Positions 13,034 through 20,709 of a stretch of 46,874 bases of DNA are shown here, piece by piece. A program made the position numbers and the translations under genes. The notes beneath the pieces are model-generated. The model made no database searches. It was not told the DNA's origin and saw only the letters and a program-made list of their open reading frames with translations. The first letter of the stretch is position 1. Every line of letters begins with the position of its first letter. The DNA is from JBBTQX01 sp964366055 (GTDB taxonomy: Bacteria; Patescibacteriota; Minisyncoccia; UBA6257; GWB1-50-10): the NCBI GenBank assembly GCA_964366055.1, contig CAYISE010000002.1, forward strand, positions 1 through 46,874, in the 5' to 3' direction.

Positions 13034-16000
13034 TCATCTCATAAAAAAGTAAGCGTCCGCGGCGGGACCACCGGACCAGTAGCCATCGGGGTAGGTGTCG
13101 CTATCACTCCCGTAAATGCTACTCAAACCGTAGTCAATCGTCATCGGCACGAGCCAATAATAACTGCCGCCGGTTAAAACAACCGGTTGAGGAAAATTAA
13201 ACATGTGCCCTCTTTTGCTGCGGACGGTTTCCTGGGGCCAATCTTCCTCAATGAAGGCGCTCGTCGCGATTAATTCCCCTTTCGCGCCGCCGGTATCCGA
13301 GTAAATTCCCAGGATGACTTTGGTCTTACTGCCGGCTCCGCCATTCCCCATAATCATCGCGACCCGACTGATAGCCGTACTGCTTGAGACCAAAAATCGC
13401 TGACCGGCGCCGTTTGAATAACCAAAATGCTGGCTTGAATCACTCTGGTTTGGCAACGGCGCAAAGCCGCTCGGGAAATTCCAATTTCTTTCCGTGAGTA
13501 ATGAAACATTCCCGAAATCATCAACCGCTCGCATGCCAACTTTATAACTGTTCCCGAAAATTGCCGGTACGCCGCCAGTTAAATTTTTTTCCACCGATTG
13601 CCAGGTGCTCGCGGAAAATCCCGCTTCCGTTGAGGTGGAATAATTTATTTCGTAAGTCAGAACGCCGTCCGAAGAATCCGGGTCAGTTGCCGCCAGCCAG
13701 CTCAAATTCAAAATGGAATGCAAATCATCAAATTGAAGGGTTAAATCACCGGGCGCGAACGGCGGAGTTGAAGACGGCGCCGTCTCCCGGAAATAATATC
13801 TGTTTTTATCCACCGCCACTAATCCGAAACCGGCGTACGGACCGTACCGAGATTCCCAATCGTAAAAGGCCATCGTGATGTAAGTGCTCGCGGTAAAAGA
13901 GCCGATGTCCGCCGCGGCGGTAACTGGCAGAATGAAATGCATGTCCTCCAGACCGACGATGCCTTGGGGATAAAGACCGCCGCCGAATATTGAGCAGTGG
14001 TCGCCCTCGGGCAAAAGTAAAAAATTGTCCGGAACAGGATAGCCGCCTCCCGAACAACGTTTATAACTCAAGCTAAGAAGATGAGAAGCGTCGCTGGGCG
14101 CGAATCTGTTTTCTTCAATCAAGTTCGCGTTTTTCAACGCGTCGGCGTTAACATAAAACAAAACCATTTTCCAGGTGATCGCGCTGCCCGGCACGAACGG
14201 GTAACCCAAATAATAAGCGTCTATGACTTTATTCGTGCTTGAAGCGCGCGGGTCGGCGTAGAAATAAAATTTATCAAAGAAGCTCGGCACATTGATTGCG
14301 AGCGAAGTGGCCGCCGAACTCAAACCGTCTTTATCAACGGCTTGAAGAGTAAAATTAAAATCTCGCCCCACTTCGCCATCAACGCCTTTTGAAAAATGAA
14401 CGGCGCCGGTCGCCCGCATCGCCAAACTGGAGGTGGCGGTGCTGGAGGTAATTTCCCTGATTTCATAAACAACGGAAGATGTAGCGCCATTCGCGTCGGC
14501 CGCCTCGCTCCAATTAAAAATCAAACTCATTGAAGAAGACGAAAAAATTAAACTTGATGTGGCAATCGTCGGCGGCGTTCTCGACTCCGGCAAACTTAAC
14601 GAGTTTTGGGGCATCGGGCCGGAACGAATCTCAAAATCGCCCGCGTCATCGGTGTCGCAACCGTTTCCGAGAAATTCTCCCGCCGCGCCGGGAAGCGCGG
14701 AAACGCACGCGCCGTCGCGCCGCGCGCGGCGTTCCAAACTTTGCCCGTCTGCCGGCGCCGCGAGCGCGTAATCAAGCGCGTCCACAATGTCGGCATCAGC
14801 GCCGCTCTCAATCAACTCTTGATTCCCAACAAGAAAAATCTTCCCGCCCGCCGCGGCGCCGGAGAGGGAGAATGTCCGCTGGGTCATATTCGGAACCGCA
14901 GCGCCCCGATACCCGTCAGTGCTTGAACTGTTTAGACCGCGCGCCACGAGGAAGAAACCACTCGCGGCGATAGAACTCGTGGCCGTAAAATTCTTTTTCG
15001 CCACCGTAGAAGAAGAGATGACGCTCGCGCCCCCGACATACTGAAGCGACCATTCCGAAATATCAACCGCGCTCGCGGTGGGATTATAGAGTTCAATGAA
15101 TTCATCACCCGCATCCGCGCCACTCACCTGCACCTCGCCGATGACGAGGTGACTTGCGCCGCTCGCAGTGCTCGTGGCGGTAGTGGTAGTACTCGTGGCT
15201 GTTGCGCTCGTGCTGGTGGCGGCGCTCGCGCCGCTACTCGTGCTGGTCGCCACCGGCTCGGTTGACGTCGCCATAGGAGAAGACGCCCATGCGTTCGCGG
15301 CGCCGGGCGTGGGAACGCTCGCCCTCCACGCCGCTCCAATCAATTGAAGCGAGTTGCCGTCGCCGTTAGCACCGGTGCTTGAGCTATACGAAACGGAATG
15401 AAACACATTGCCACCAAATACTAAAGAAAGCATCTCCCCGTCATTGGAAAGTGAAAACGAACTGTCAAAAAGATTTCCGGAGAAGGAAGGGTAATCAAGA
15501 AAAAACTGACTCGCGTCGTCTGCAATCACCGCGTACGCGCCGGCGGCGAGGGACGCGCTCCCGCGCGCAAAGGCGAGAGAATGATTCGTGCCGCCTTCGG
15601 CAAATTTTATATTCTCGGGCGCGGCCGCGGATGTCCCATCGTTCCTAATCTCAATCCATTCTCTGTTTGCGTCCGTACCGGATGCGTTATAAAAAATCTC
15701 CGTAATGAAAAAAATCGGAGCAACCGAACTCGGCGAGACATTCCCGCCGCCGCCACTACTGCCTCCGCTGCCGACAAAATTATACACGCTCCCGATTTGA
15801 GAATTATTTGAAGTTTGAAAATTATTTGAAGTAATTTTTGATTCCGGTGTTTGATTTTCGTCGGTTCTATTTATAGAACCAGCCACTTCCATTTTGTTTT
15901 TTAATTCAGATGCCTGCCGCATCAAATCATCCAGCCGATTTTGCAATCCTTGGAGCGCCGCTTTATCCGCCTCGCTTAATTCCGAACTTTCCGGTGGCGA

Positions 16001-17215
16001 TTCGGTATCCGGAATCGCGTTTTCTTCGGTCACACTTTCATTTATATTTTCAGCCGCGTCCGCGCTCTTGTCGGCCGGAGCATTATTCTGTTTCAAAATA
16101 CTTTCAAGCGCGCCCGCCGCTTTTTGAGCCGCGCCGGTTATAACCGACATCACGCTTTGAGCGCCGCTCGCAAGAGAAGCGATAAGGGATTTTCGTTCAC
16201 TTTTCTTAGAAAAATCGGGATTGTTTTTCGCCGCCTCGGCCTCTTTGAAAAAGAGGTTTATTACGCCAGCACCATACTGAACGGCTTTGGCGGAGAGGCG
16301 GGACCAGTAACTACGAACGACTTCGTCTTCATCAGTTAATTGGATGGTAACAGCATTATTATTCGAAAATATGAGTCCTGTAGAGTATGTTTTATAGACG
16401 AAAAGTGGATAATCTCTAGTATCTACATCTTCTTTGAATGCATAGTAGTATCCACCCAACTTCTTAACATAATCTAATACCGGTGATTTGTAATTCTCTA
16501 CACCAATAGTATCCCTGCTATAAAAATTATTATTGGAATAATTCGCCAAACCATCAAAATAAGAATTCAAATTATCCAACAGAATCGGGTTTTTACCGGC
16601 CAGCATCGTGGGTAATCCGGCATCTTTGTTTTGTAAATTAAATTGCTCCGTCCAATTCTCATACGGACTATCGCCCGGGTGCGGGTCGTTCCGGGTGTGG
16701 TCCGGCACGCTCGCATCCTCTATTAGATGAATGATGTGGCCTAACAAAAAGAATGCCTTCTCATTTTCTCCATTCGCGTAGTATTCTATCGCTCTCCGCC
16801 AAGTGAAATCCGTTTCGGATGAAATCTCGCTAATTTTTCCCTTCTCAACCGCGGAAAGAACCGAGGCGATGACGGCGGGAACTTTGTATTTCAAGCTATT
16901 CTGATTTCCGGAATCATTCGCCCAGTCCTTTGACTTTTCCCACTCGCCCAGGAACGCGTCATTCAAACCCTTGTTATTCACCGGGTCATAAAAATGATTC
17001 ATCCAGCGCGGGATGTCATCCTCTCGGCGGGAGCCGTCTATAAGATAACTTCTGAATTCTTCGGACAACGGGGAATTTGAAAAACTCTTATTATAAAAAT
17101 TTATAACTTCATCAGTGAGATAAGCATGAGTATCAATACTGTAGGCATAAGCCCTGCCGCTTATCGCGAAAGAAACTAAAAAGAAAAATAATATGACTCT
17201 TTTTGAAGAGAACAT
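13034..17215 (-). CDS. Giant secreted protein: zinc-phospholipase/nuclease-like domain plus lamin-tail domains
   Basis: The 1393-aa product starts with a signal peptide (1-24). Residues 25 to ~330 resemble the zinc-dependent phospholipase C/P1-nuclease fold: H30, D66/D67, H74, then HLIEDASVPDH giving H163-x3-D167-x5-H173, as in Bacillus cereus PLC (H118, D122, H128). A helical segment (~415-450), a first lamin-tail domain (~500-640, FITEIFYNASGTDANREWIE), a Ser/Thr/Ala linker, a second lamin-tail domain (~690-860, GDEFIELYNPTASAVDISEW), fibronectin-like modules and a beta-rich end (~1230-1393) follow. It probably acts at the cell surface on lipids or nucleic acids. No sortase motif is seen. 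It follows the membrane protein gene by 24 nt. Confidence 0.8.
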   Translation of the reverse strand: MFSSKRVILFFFLVSFAISGRAYAYSIDTHAYLTDEVINFYNKSFSNSPLSEEFRSYLIDGSRREDDIPRWMNHFYDPVNNKGLNDAFLGEWEKSKDWANDSGNQNSLKYKVPAVIASVLSAVEKGKISEISSETDFTWRRAIEYYANGENEKAFFLLGHIIHLIEDASVPDHTRNDPHPGDSPYENWTEQFNLQNKDAGLPTMLAGKNPILLDNLNSYFDGLANYSNNNFYSRDTIGVENYKSPVLDYVKKLGGYYYAFKEDVDTRDYPLFVYKTYSTGLIFSNNNAVTIQLTDEDEVVRSYWSRLSAKAVQYGAGVINLFFKEAEAAKNNPDFSKKSERKSLIASLASGAQSVMSVITGAAQKAAGALESILKQNNAPADKSADAAENINESVTEENAIPDTESPPESSELSEADKAALQGLQNRLDDLMRQASELKNKMEVAGSINRTDENQTPESKITSNNFQTSNNSQIGSVYNFVGSGGSSGGGGNVSPSSVAPIFFITEIFYNASGTDANREWIEIRNDGTSAAAPENIKFAEGGTNHSLAFARGSASLAAGAYAVIADDASQFFLDYPSFSGNLFDSSFSLSNDGEMLSLVFGGNVFHSVSYSSSTGANGDGNSLQLIGAAWRASVPTPGAANAWASSPMATSTEPVATSTSSGASAATSTSATATSTTTTATSTASGASHLVIGEVQVSGADAGDEFIELYNPTASAVDISEWSLQYVGGASVISSSTVAKKNFTATSSIAASGFFLVARGLNSSSTDGYRGAAVPNMTQRTFSLSGAAAGGKIFLVGNQELIESGADADIVDALDYALAAPADGQSLERRARRDGACVSALPGAAGEFLGNGCDTDDAGDFEIRSGPMPQNSLSLPESRTPPTIATSSLIFSSSSMSLIFNWSEAADANGATSSVVYEIREITSSTATSSLAMRATGAVHFSKGVDGEVGRDFNFTLQAVDKDGLSSAATSLAINVPSFFDKFYFYADPRASSTNKVIDAYYLGYPFVPGSAITWKMVLFYVNADALKNANLIEENRFAPSDASHLLSLSYKRCSGGGYPVPDNFLLLPEGDHCSIFGGGLYPQGIVGLEDMHFILPVTAAADIGSFTASTYITMAFYDWESRYGPYAGFGLVAVDKNRYYFRETAPSSTPPFAPGDLTLQFDDLHSILNLSWLAATDPDSSDGVLTYEINYSTSTEAGFSASTWQSVEKNLTGGVPAIFGNSYKVGMRAVDDFGNVSLLTERNWNFPSGFAPLPNQSDSSQHFGYSNGAGQRFLVSSSTAISRVAMIMGNGGAGSKTKVILGIYSDTGGAKGELIATSAFIEEDWPQETVRSKRGHMFNFPQPVVLTGGSYYWLVPMTIDYGLSSIYGSDSDTYPDGYWSGGPAADAYFFMR

Positions 17216-17239
17216 AAAAGTTAAAAACCTTAACTCTCC

Positions 17240-17836
17240 CTACATGCTCTCTATTTTCCAAACCTGGGAATATTTATTGAAAGTCAAATCAACTAAGACA
17301 TCAGCGATACTTTCACTATTCACCGATTTGAAAATCGCGGTACCTAATTTATCGTCCTGTGCTTTGATGGGTAAATTTCCCAACTTAGAGATGATATTTA
17401 ATGTGCCACCATTTTTACTAATTTCATTTAACCCACCCTCCCACTTCCTCCTCGTTAAATAATCCGGGCTCTTCGTATTCGTATCCAAAATAAAATACTT
17501 GCTCGCCAGTTCTATATCCCCTTTCTTCAGAGCGTCAATAAACATCGCGAGAGTTTCTTCCGGGGTCTTGCCGCCGTAGGTGTCCGCTCGCATCGTCTCT
17601 TCAAATGTTTTCATCGCGCTAGTGTATTTGTCTATATTTTCCTGAAGTTTTCTTTCTCTCTGCGCCTCCGGACTAAAATACTTCGTCCACGCGAAATATC
17701 CGCCAGCGAGCAGGATAAGCGCAAAAACGGCGATTAAAATAACCCAGACCTTTTTCTTCGTGCGCATATTCTCCGGCGGCAATGAAATCCGACCCGAATC
17801 TTGCGGCTGAAATTGAGCTTGATTTTGATTTTCCAT
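17240..17836 (-). CDS. Single-pass membrane protein of unknown function
   Basis: The 198-aa product has a Gln/Pro-rich cytoplasmic N-terminus (~1-25), a membrane helix (VWVILIAVFALILLAGGYFA), a charged helix and a compact domain (~85-198). The domain includes ETLAMFIDALKKGDIELASK, reminiscent of NTF2/DUF4878-like lipoprotein domains, though I cannot confirm the family. The ATG at 17836 is preferred because earlier in-frame codons are unusually hydrophobic and A/T-rich. It is 24 nt upstream of the phospholipase/lamin-tail gene and probably co-transcribed. Confidence 0.7.
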   Translation of the reverse strand: MENQNQAQFQPQDSGRISLPPENMRTKKKVWVILIAVFALILLAGGYFAWTKYFSPEAQRERKLQENIDKYTSAMKTFEETMRADTYGGKTPEETLAMFIDALKKGDIELASKYFILDTNTKSPDYLTRRKWEGGLNEISKNGGTLNIISKLGNLPIKAQDDKLGTAIFKSVNSESIADVLVDLTFNKYSQVWKIESM

Positions 17837-17982
17837 AAATGTGAGTTCAAAAAATATAAAAATAAAAAAACGGAAAAAGCCGCTCTTTGCTTTTTCCATT
17901 TTCAAATCAATTTAATTCTATTCCTATTTCGGGCTAAATCAATCCCGAATCAGTACTCCAAAACCCCGACTTATCCCCACCC

Positions 17983-18012
17983 TCACTTTTCTCGCACGTG
18001 CGAGAAAAGTGA
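17983..18012. repeat. 30-bp perfect palindrome, copy 3 of 6
   Basis: Same palindrome; flanks are the reverse-oriented version of copies 1 and 2 (TTATCCCCACCC before, AGCCACGAATATTCAAGAAA after). Confidence 0.9.
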
Positions 18013-18056
18013 AGCCACGAATATTCAAGAAACCCCAAGAAACCCCAACAAATAAG

Positions 18057-18581
18057 CTAATCAAATAACTTAAAGTGTCTTTTAAACTCCTCATCCCCTT
18101 CAATTACGTCAACTATCATTGTTTTACAATACTTATCCAATTCGCAATCCACGAGCGTTTTCCACAGATTTTTGGAAACAAAATTTGGACAAATCCATAC
18201 GCTTTTTTGCAATTGATAAAAATCAAATTCCTTCAGAAGAGAGCGTATGCGGTCCCTCTTGCTATTTTGTCTTCCCGGAACGTCAAAAGAAATAAGCCGC
18301 CATTTTTTATCCCAATGTTTTAATTTCTCTTCCGGTAGTTTATTCGTCGGCCAGAATTTTCTAAAAAGACGGAATCCTTTCAGTGTGGGCGTAAGATTTT
18401 TGTCATTTTCCGAGAGAAACCCCTTTTCAATCAATCTTCTCAAACTTTGCTTGAGATATTTTCTCTTCTTGTTTTTCTTCAAATAATTTTCAACTGCGAT
18501 ACTCTTAACCTCGCCTTCCCCGGAGAATAATCTGCTTAAGGATTCTATTTGTTTTCTCGCGTCGCGAGATGTTTTTGCCAT
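18057..18581 (-). CDS. PaaX-like regulator with Cas2-like C-terminal domain
   Basis: The 174-aa product combines an N-terminal winged-helix part (~1-80, LKQSLRRLIEKGFLSEND) with a C-terminal ferredoxin-like domain of the Cas2/PaaX type (WRLISFDVPGRQNSKRDRIR, then LKEFDFYQLQKSVWICP). The FDVP Asp corresponds to the Cas2 metal Asp. Such proteins are frequent in CPR genomes and are often labelled Cas2, but there is no CRISPR array or other cas gene here, so a transcriptional regulator or nucleic-acid binding role is more likely. It lies between two copies of the 30-bp palindrome. Confidence 0.8.
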   Translation of the reverse strand: MAKTSRDARKQIESLSRLFSGEGEVKSIAVENYLKKNKKRKYLKQSLRRLIEKGFLSENDKNLTPTLKGFRLFRKFWPTNKLPEEKLKHWDKKWRLISFDVPGRQNSKRDRIRSLLKEFDFYQLQKSVWICPNFVSKNLWKTLVDCELDKYCKTMIVDVIEGDEEFKRHFKLFD

Positions 18582-18614
18582 AAAAGTAAAATAATAAAGG
18601 TTTCTTCCATTGCC

Positions 18615-18644
18615 TCACTTTTCTCGCACGTGCGAGAAAAGTGA
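18615..18644. repeat. 30-bp perfect palindrome, copy 4 of 6
   Basis: Located upstream of the PaaX/Cas2-like gene. Reading toward that gene, the palindrome is followed by GGCAATGGAAGAAACCTTT, nearly the same as beside copy 5 (GGCAATGGAAAAGACCTTT), so the duplicated unit extends at least 20 bp beyond the palindrome. Confidence 0.9.
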
Positions 18645-18670
18645 GGTACTTGAATTTTCAAAAAATAAAA

Positions 18671-19540
18671 TTAATAACTTTGGGAATTTTGCGGAGTCGG
18701 GGAAACCGCGAGCGTGAATTGATTGCTATCCCAGTCGGCTCTCACCAAACTCTGCCCCGCCGGAATCTCCGTCCAGTTTATCTCCTCCGTTTTTTGTCCC
18801 TCCGCGTTATAGAGCGCGATACCGTTATTTTTGTACGCGAAACTGTTAGAAACCGCCCAGTCCGCGTCCCCCGCCACGCTTCCCGTATATTTCTCCGCAT
18901 GCGCGATAAGAAAATATTTCCCCGGAAAAATCGTTTTGCCCAAAAGGCGACTCGCGGCGACGAGCGAGGACTCGCTTCCGGTGGAAGTTTTTTTCTTGAT
19001 ACTCCAGCCGGTCAAATCAACCGACGCCGAACCGGCATTATACAATTCTATGAATTCATAGTTGGCGTTCCCGTCCGCTCCCGCCATTATCTCGCTGATT
19101 AAAATCTTCCCGACTCCGGTCGGAGTAACAACCGGCGCGGGATTTGACGGAGAACTGGAAGAATTGGAAGTAAGAGACGAAGTGGCTGGAGACGGAGTTG
19201 AAATAGCGGCAAGATTGGAAATCTGGGTTTCTAGAGAATTTATTTTATCGTTTAGTTCCTTAATCTCGCCGCTTTTTGAAAAATTGGTTTGAGAAACCGC
19301 GCCGGCGGGTTTAGCGACGACTTTCACGCTCGACGCGGAAACGGATTTTGTTTTAGCACTCGGTTTCACGGATTCACCCGATGGAATTTCGCCCACCAAC
19401 ACTTCCGATGGCGCGAAGGTGCGGCGCGCCAAGTCAACGGCGCTCGCCAAAAAACTCCCCGCCGATAGGCGCATCGGACCAAAGCCAACGAATAAAATTA
19501 TAACCACCCCGAGGGCGATTATAAAAAGGAGTCCTTTCAT
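18671..19540 (-). CDS. Membrane-anchored lamin-tail-domain protein
   Basis: The 289-aa product has an N-terminal membrane anchor (LLFIIALGVVIILFVGFG), a Ser/Lys/Val-rich stalk, a short coiled coil (KELNDKINSLETQISNL), a Ser/Pro-rich linker, and a lamin-tail domain from ~150 (ILISEIMAGADGNANYEFIE, then LYNAGSASVDLTGWSIKKK). Lamin-tail domains in bacteria are surface modules that probably bind other proteins or polymers. The start is uncertain: ATGs at 19573 and 19555 are in frame, but the 19573 ATG lies in repeat-derived sequence shared with the neighbouring gene's leader. Confidence 0.8.
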   Translation of the reverse strand: MKGLLFIIALGVVIILFVGFGPMRLSAGSFLASAVDLARRTFAPSEVLVGEIPSGESVKPSAKTKSVSASSVKVVAKPAGAVSQTNFSKSGEIKELNDKINSLETQISNLAAISTPSPATSSLTSNSSSSPSNPAPVVTPTGVGKILISEIMAGADGNANYEFIELYNAGSASVDLTGWSIKKKTSTGSESSLVAASRLLGKTIFPGKYFLIAHAEKYTGSVAGDADWAVSNSFAYKNNGIALYNAEGQKTEEINWTEIPAGQSLVRADWDSNQFTLAVSPTPQNSQSY

Positions 19541-19577
19541 TTTGTTTTCTCGCATTACAAAGGTCTTTTCCATTGCC

Positions 19578-19607
19578 TCACTTTTCTCGCACGTGCGAGA
19601 AAAGTGA
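19578..19607. repeat. 30-bp perfect palindrome, copy 5 of 6
   Basis: Located between the lamin-tail gene and the cupredoxin-like gene, with the shared extension described for copy 4. Confidence 0.9.
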
Positions 19608-19634
19608 GGGCGGGACGGGGAGATGCGAATTCTA

Positions 19635-20228
19635 TTACTCCACAGTCATACTTCCCTTCTCCCCGCGCGCCTCATGTCCCGGCACGCCGTCATAGAATTC
19701 ATAAGTACCCCGCTTCGGAGCATTGAAAGTAATCGCCCGTGTCTCGCCGGGGCCCACCCCGATCGCGATGGCCGAAAGCGATTGGTCTTTGAAATAGAAA
19801 ATATGAGTTTGATTGTCGGTCGCCGTAAGCGCGAGCGTCACCGGCTGTCCCTCTTTTACCGTGAAAGCGCTCGGTGAAAATCCATTCGCGCTCACCTCCA
19901 ACTTCACCGCCCTTCCGGAAAGGTCCTCGGCTTTAATGGGATTAGACTGCTGGGGCGCCTCCGACGTTCCCGGCGTCACGTCCAGCTTCACCGGTTTACC
20001 GGCGGGCGTCACCACCTGCCCCGTGCTCGTCGCGATCGGACTGGTGCCGGGTGCTGCCACAACGCCCTGCGAGGTCGTCGTCGCAATATTCCCCAAATCC
20101 TCCGCCGTAGGAACTCCGCCGGAATTCCGGAGCGAAATGCCGCCACTCACCACAATATAAATCACGATGGCCGCCACAATTACTCCTCCGATCGCCCACG
20201 CTAATGTATTATTTTTATTCAGTTCCAT
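19635..20228 (-). CDS. Membrane-anchored cupredoxin-like protein lacking copper ligands
   Basis: The 197-aa product has a membrane helix (AWAIGGVIVAAIVIYIVVSG), a Thr/Ser/Pro linker and a C-terminal plastocyanin-like domain (~108-197): VSANGFSPSAFTVKEGQPVT, NQTHIFYFKD, GTYEFYDGVPGHEARGEKG. In copper proteins the last motif is usually YxFxCxxPGHxxxGM; here Cys is Asp and Met is Glu, while the two His remain. It may bind another metal or have a structural role. The lamin-tail gene is downstream across a palindrome. Confidence 0.8.
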   Translation of the reverse strand: MELNKNNTLAWAIGGVIVAAIVIYIVVSGGISLRNSGGVPTAEDLGNIATTTSQGVVAAPGTSPIATSTGQVVTPAGKPVKLDVTPGTSEAPQQSNPIKAEDLSGRAVKLEVSANGFSPSAFTVKEGQPVTLALTATDNQTHIFYFKDQSLSAIAIGVGPGETRAITFNAPKRGTYEFYDGVPGHEARGEKGSMTVE

Positions 20229-20266
20229 TATTTTATGTGAAATCCGACCTTTTCTATCATTTTTTC

Positions 20267-20272
20267 ATTATA
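20267..20272 (-). promoter_or_regulatory. Putative extended -10 promoter of the cupredoxin-like gene
   Basis: TGATATAAT (TGN-TATAAT) about 38 nt before the ATG. The -35 is weak, as is common with an extended -10. Confidence 0.45.
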
Positions 20273-20312
20273 TCATATCCGGTAGCAAAATTCAGAGTTG
20301 TGCACTTGTACA

Positions 20313-20331
20313 TACGAGGTTAAACCTCGTA
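20313..20331. repeat. REP palindrome flanking the RAYT remnant, left copy
   Basis: TACGAGGTTAAACCTCGTA, two 9-bp arms around one base. It lies 17 nt before the transposase remnant's ATG. Other copies are at 20682-20700, 29103-29121 and (degenerate) 12826-12844. Confidence 0.88.
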
Positions 20332-20348
20332 AAATTATATTAACAAAT

Positions 20349-20693
20349 ATGCGGCAGCCCATTTTTACCAATAATCAAATCTACCATATTTATAATAGGG
20401 GGACTGAGAAACGCAACATATTTTTAGATGACAAGGATTATTTTCGCTTTATTCACGACCTTTTTGAATTTAATGATGAAACTCCAGCGGCAAATATATA
20501 TTACAAGCGCAACAAAAGCTAGGCACTGGTTATACTATGAGCTTCAATCAAAAATATGAAAGAAGCGGTTCTTTCGGTTACGCAAAGAAAATTTCTGCTG
20601 GATTTTTTCGGCGGGGCGGAGCAGTACAAAAAAGATACGGGGAAATGGCTCAAAGAAATAGATTTAGAGGAAATAAAAGTTTACGAGGTTTAA
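20349..20693 (+). pseudogene. REP-associated tyrosine transposase (RAYT) remnant
   Basis: RAYTs are IS200-like single-strand transposases that move REP palindromes. The N-terminal part here (MRQPIFTNNQIYHIYNRGTE, then KRNIFLDDKDYFRFIHDL) is typical of the Y1_Tnp family and ends at a TAG (20520-20522). A C-terminal piece follows in another frame from 20555 (RKFLLDFFGGAEQYKKDTGK). The central region with the HUH motif and catalytic Tyr is missing, so it is inactive. Its reading frame ends inside the right-hand REP. Two matching REPs flank it, which identifies TACGAGGTT as the likely cognate palindrome. Confidence 0.8.
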
Positions 20694-20700
20694 CCTCGTA
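20682..20700. repeat. REP palindrome flanking the RAYT remnant, right copy
   Basis: TACGAGGTTTAACCTCGTA, the same palindrome as the left copy with the complementary central base. It supplies the last codons and the stop of the remnant. Confidence 0.88.
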
Positions 20701-20709
20701 AACATTAAA

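Noticed and set aside
14530..14973. Arg-rich 147-aa plus-strand frame
   Set aside because: Antisense to the lamin-tail giant; extreme Arg/Pro content is a frame artefact of GC-rich coding DNA.
18057..18581. CRISPR-Cas locus suggested by a Cas2-like protein and nearby palindromes
   Set aside because: No cas1 or other cas gene, and the six palindromes are kilobases apart and not a repeat-spacer array.
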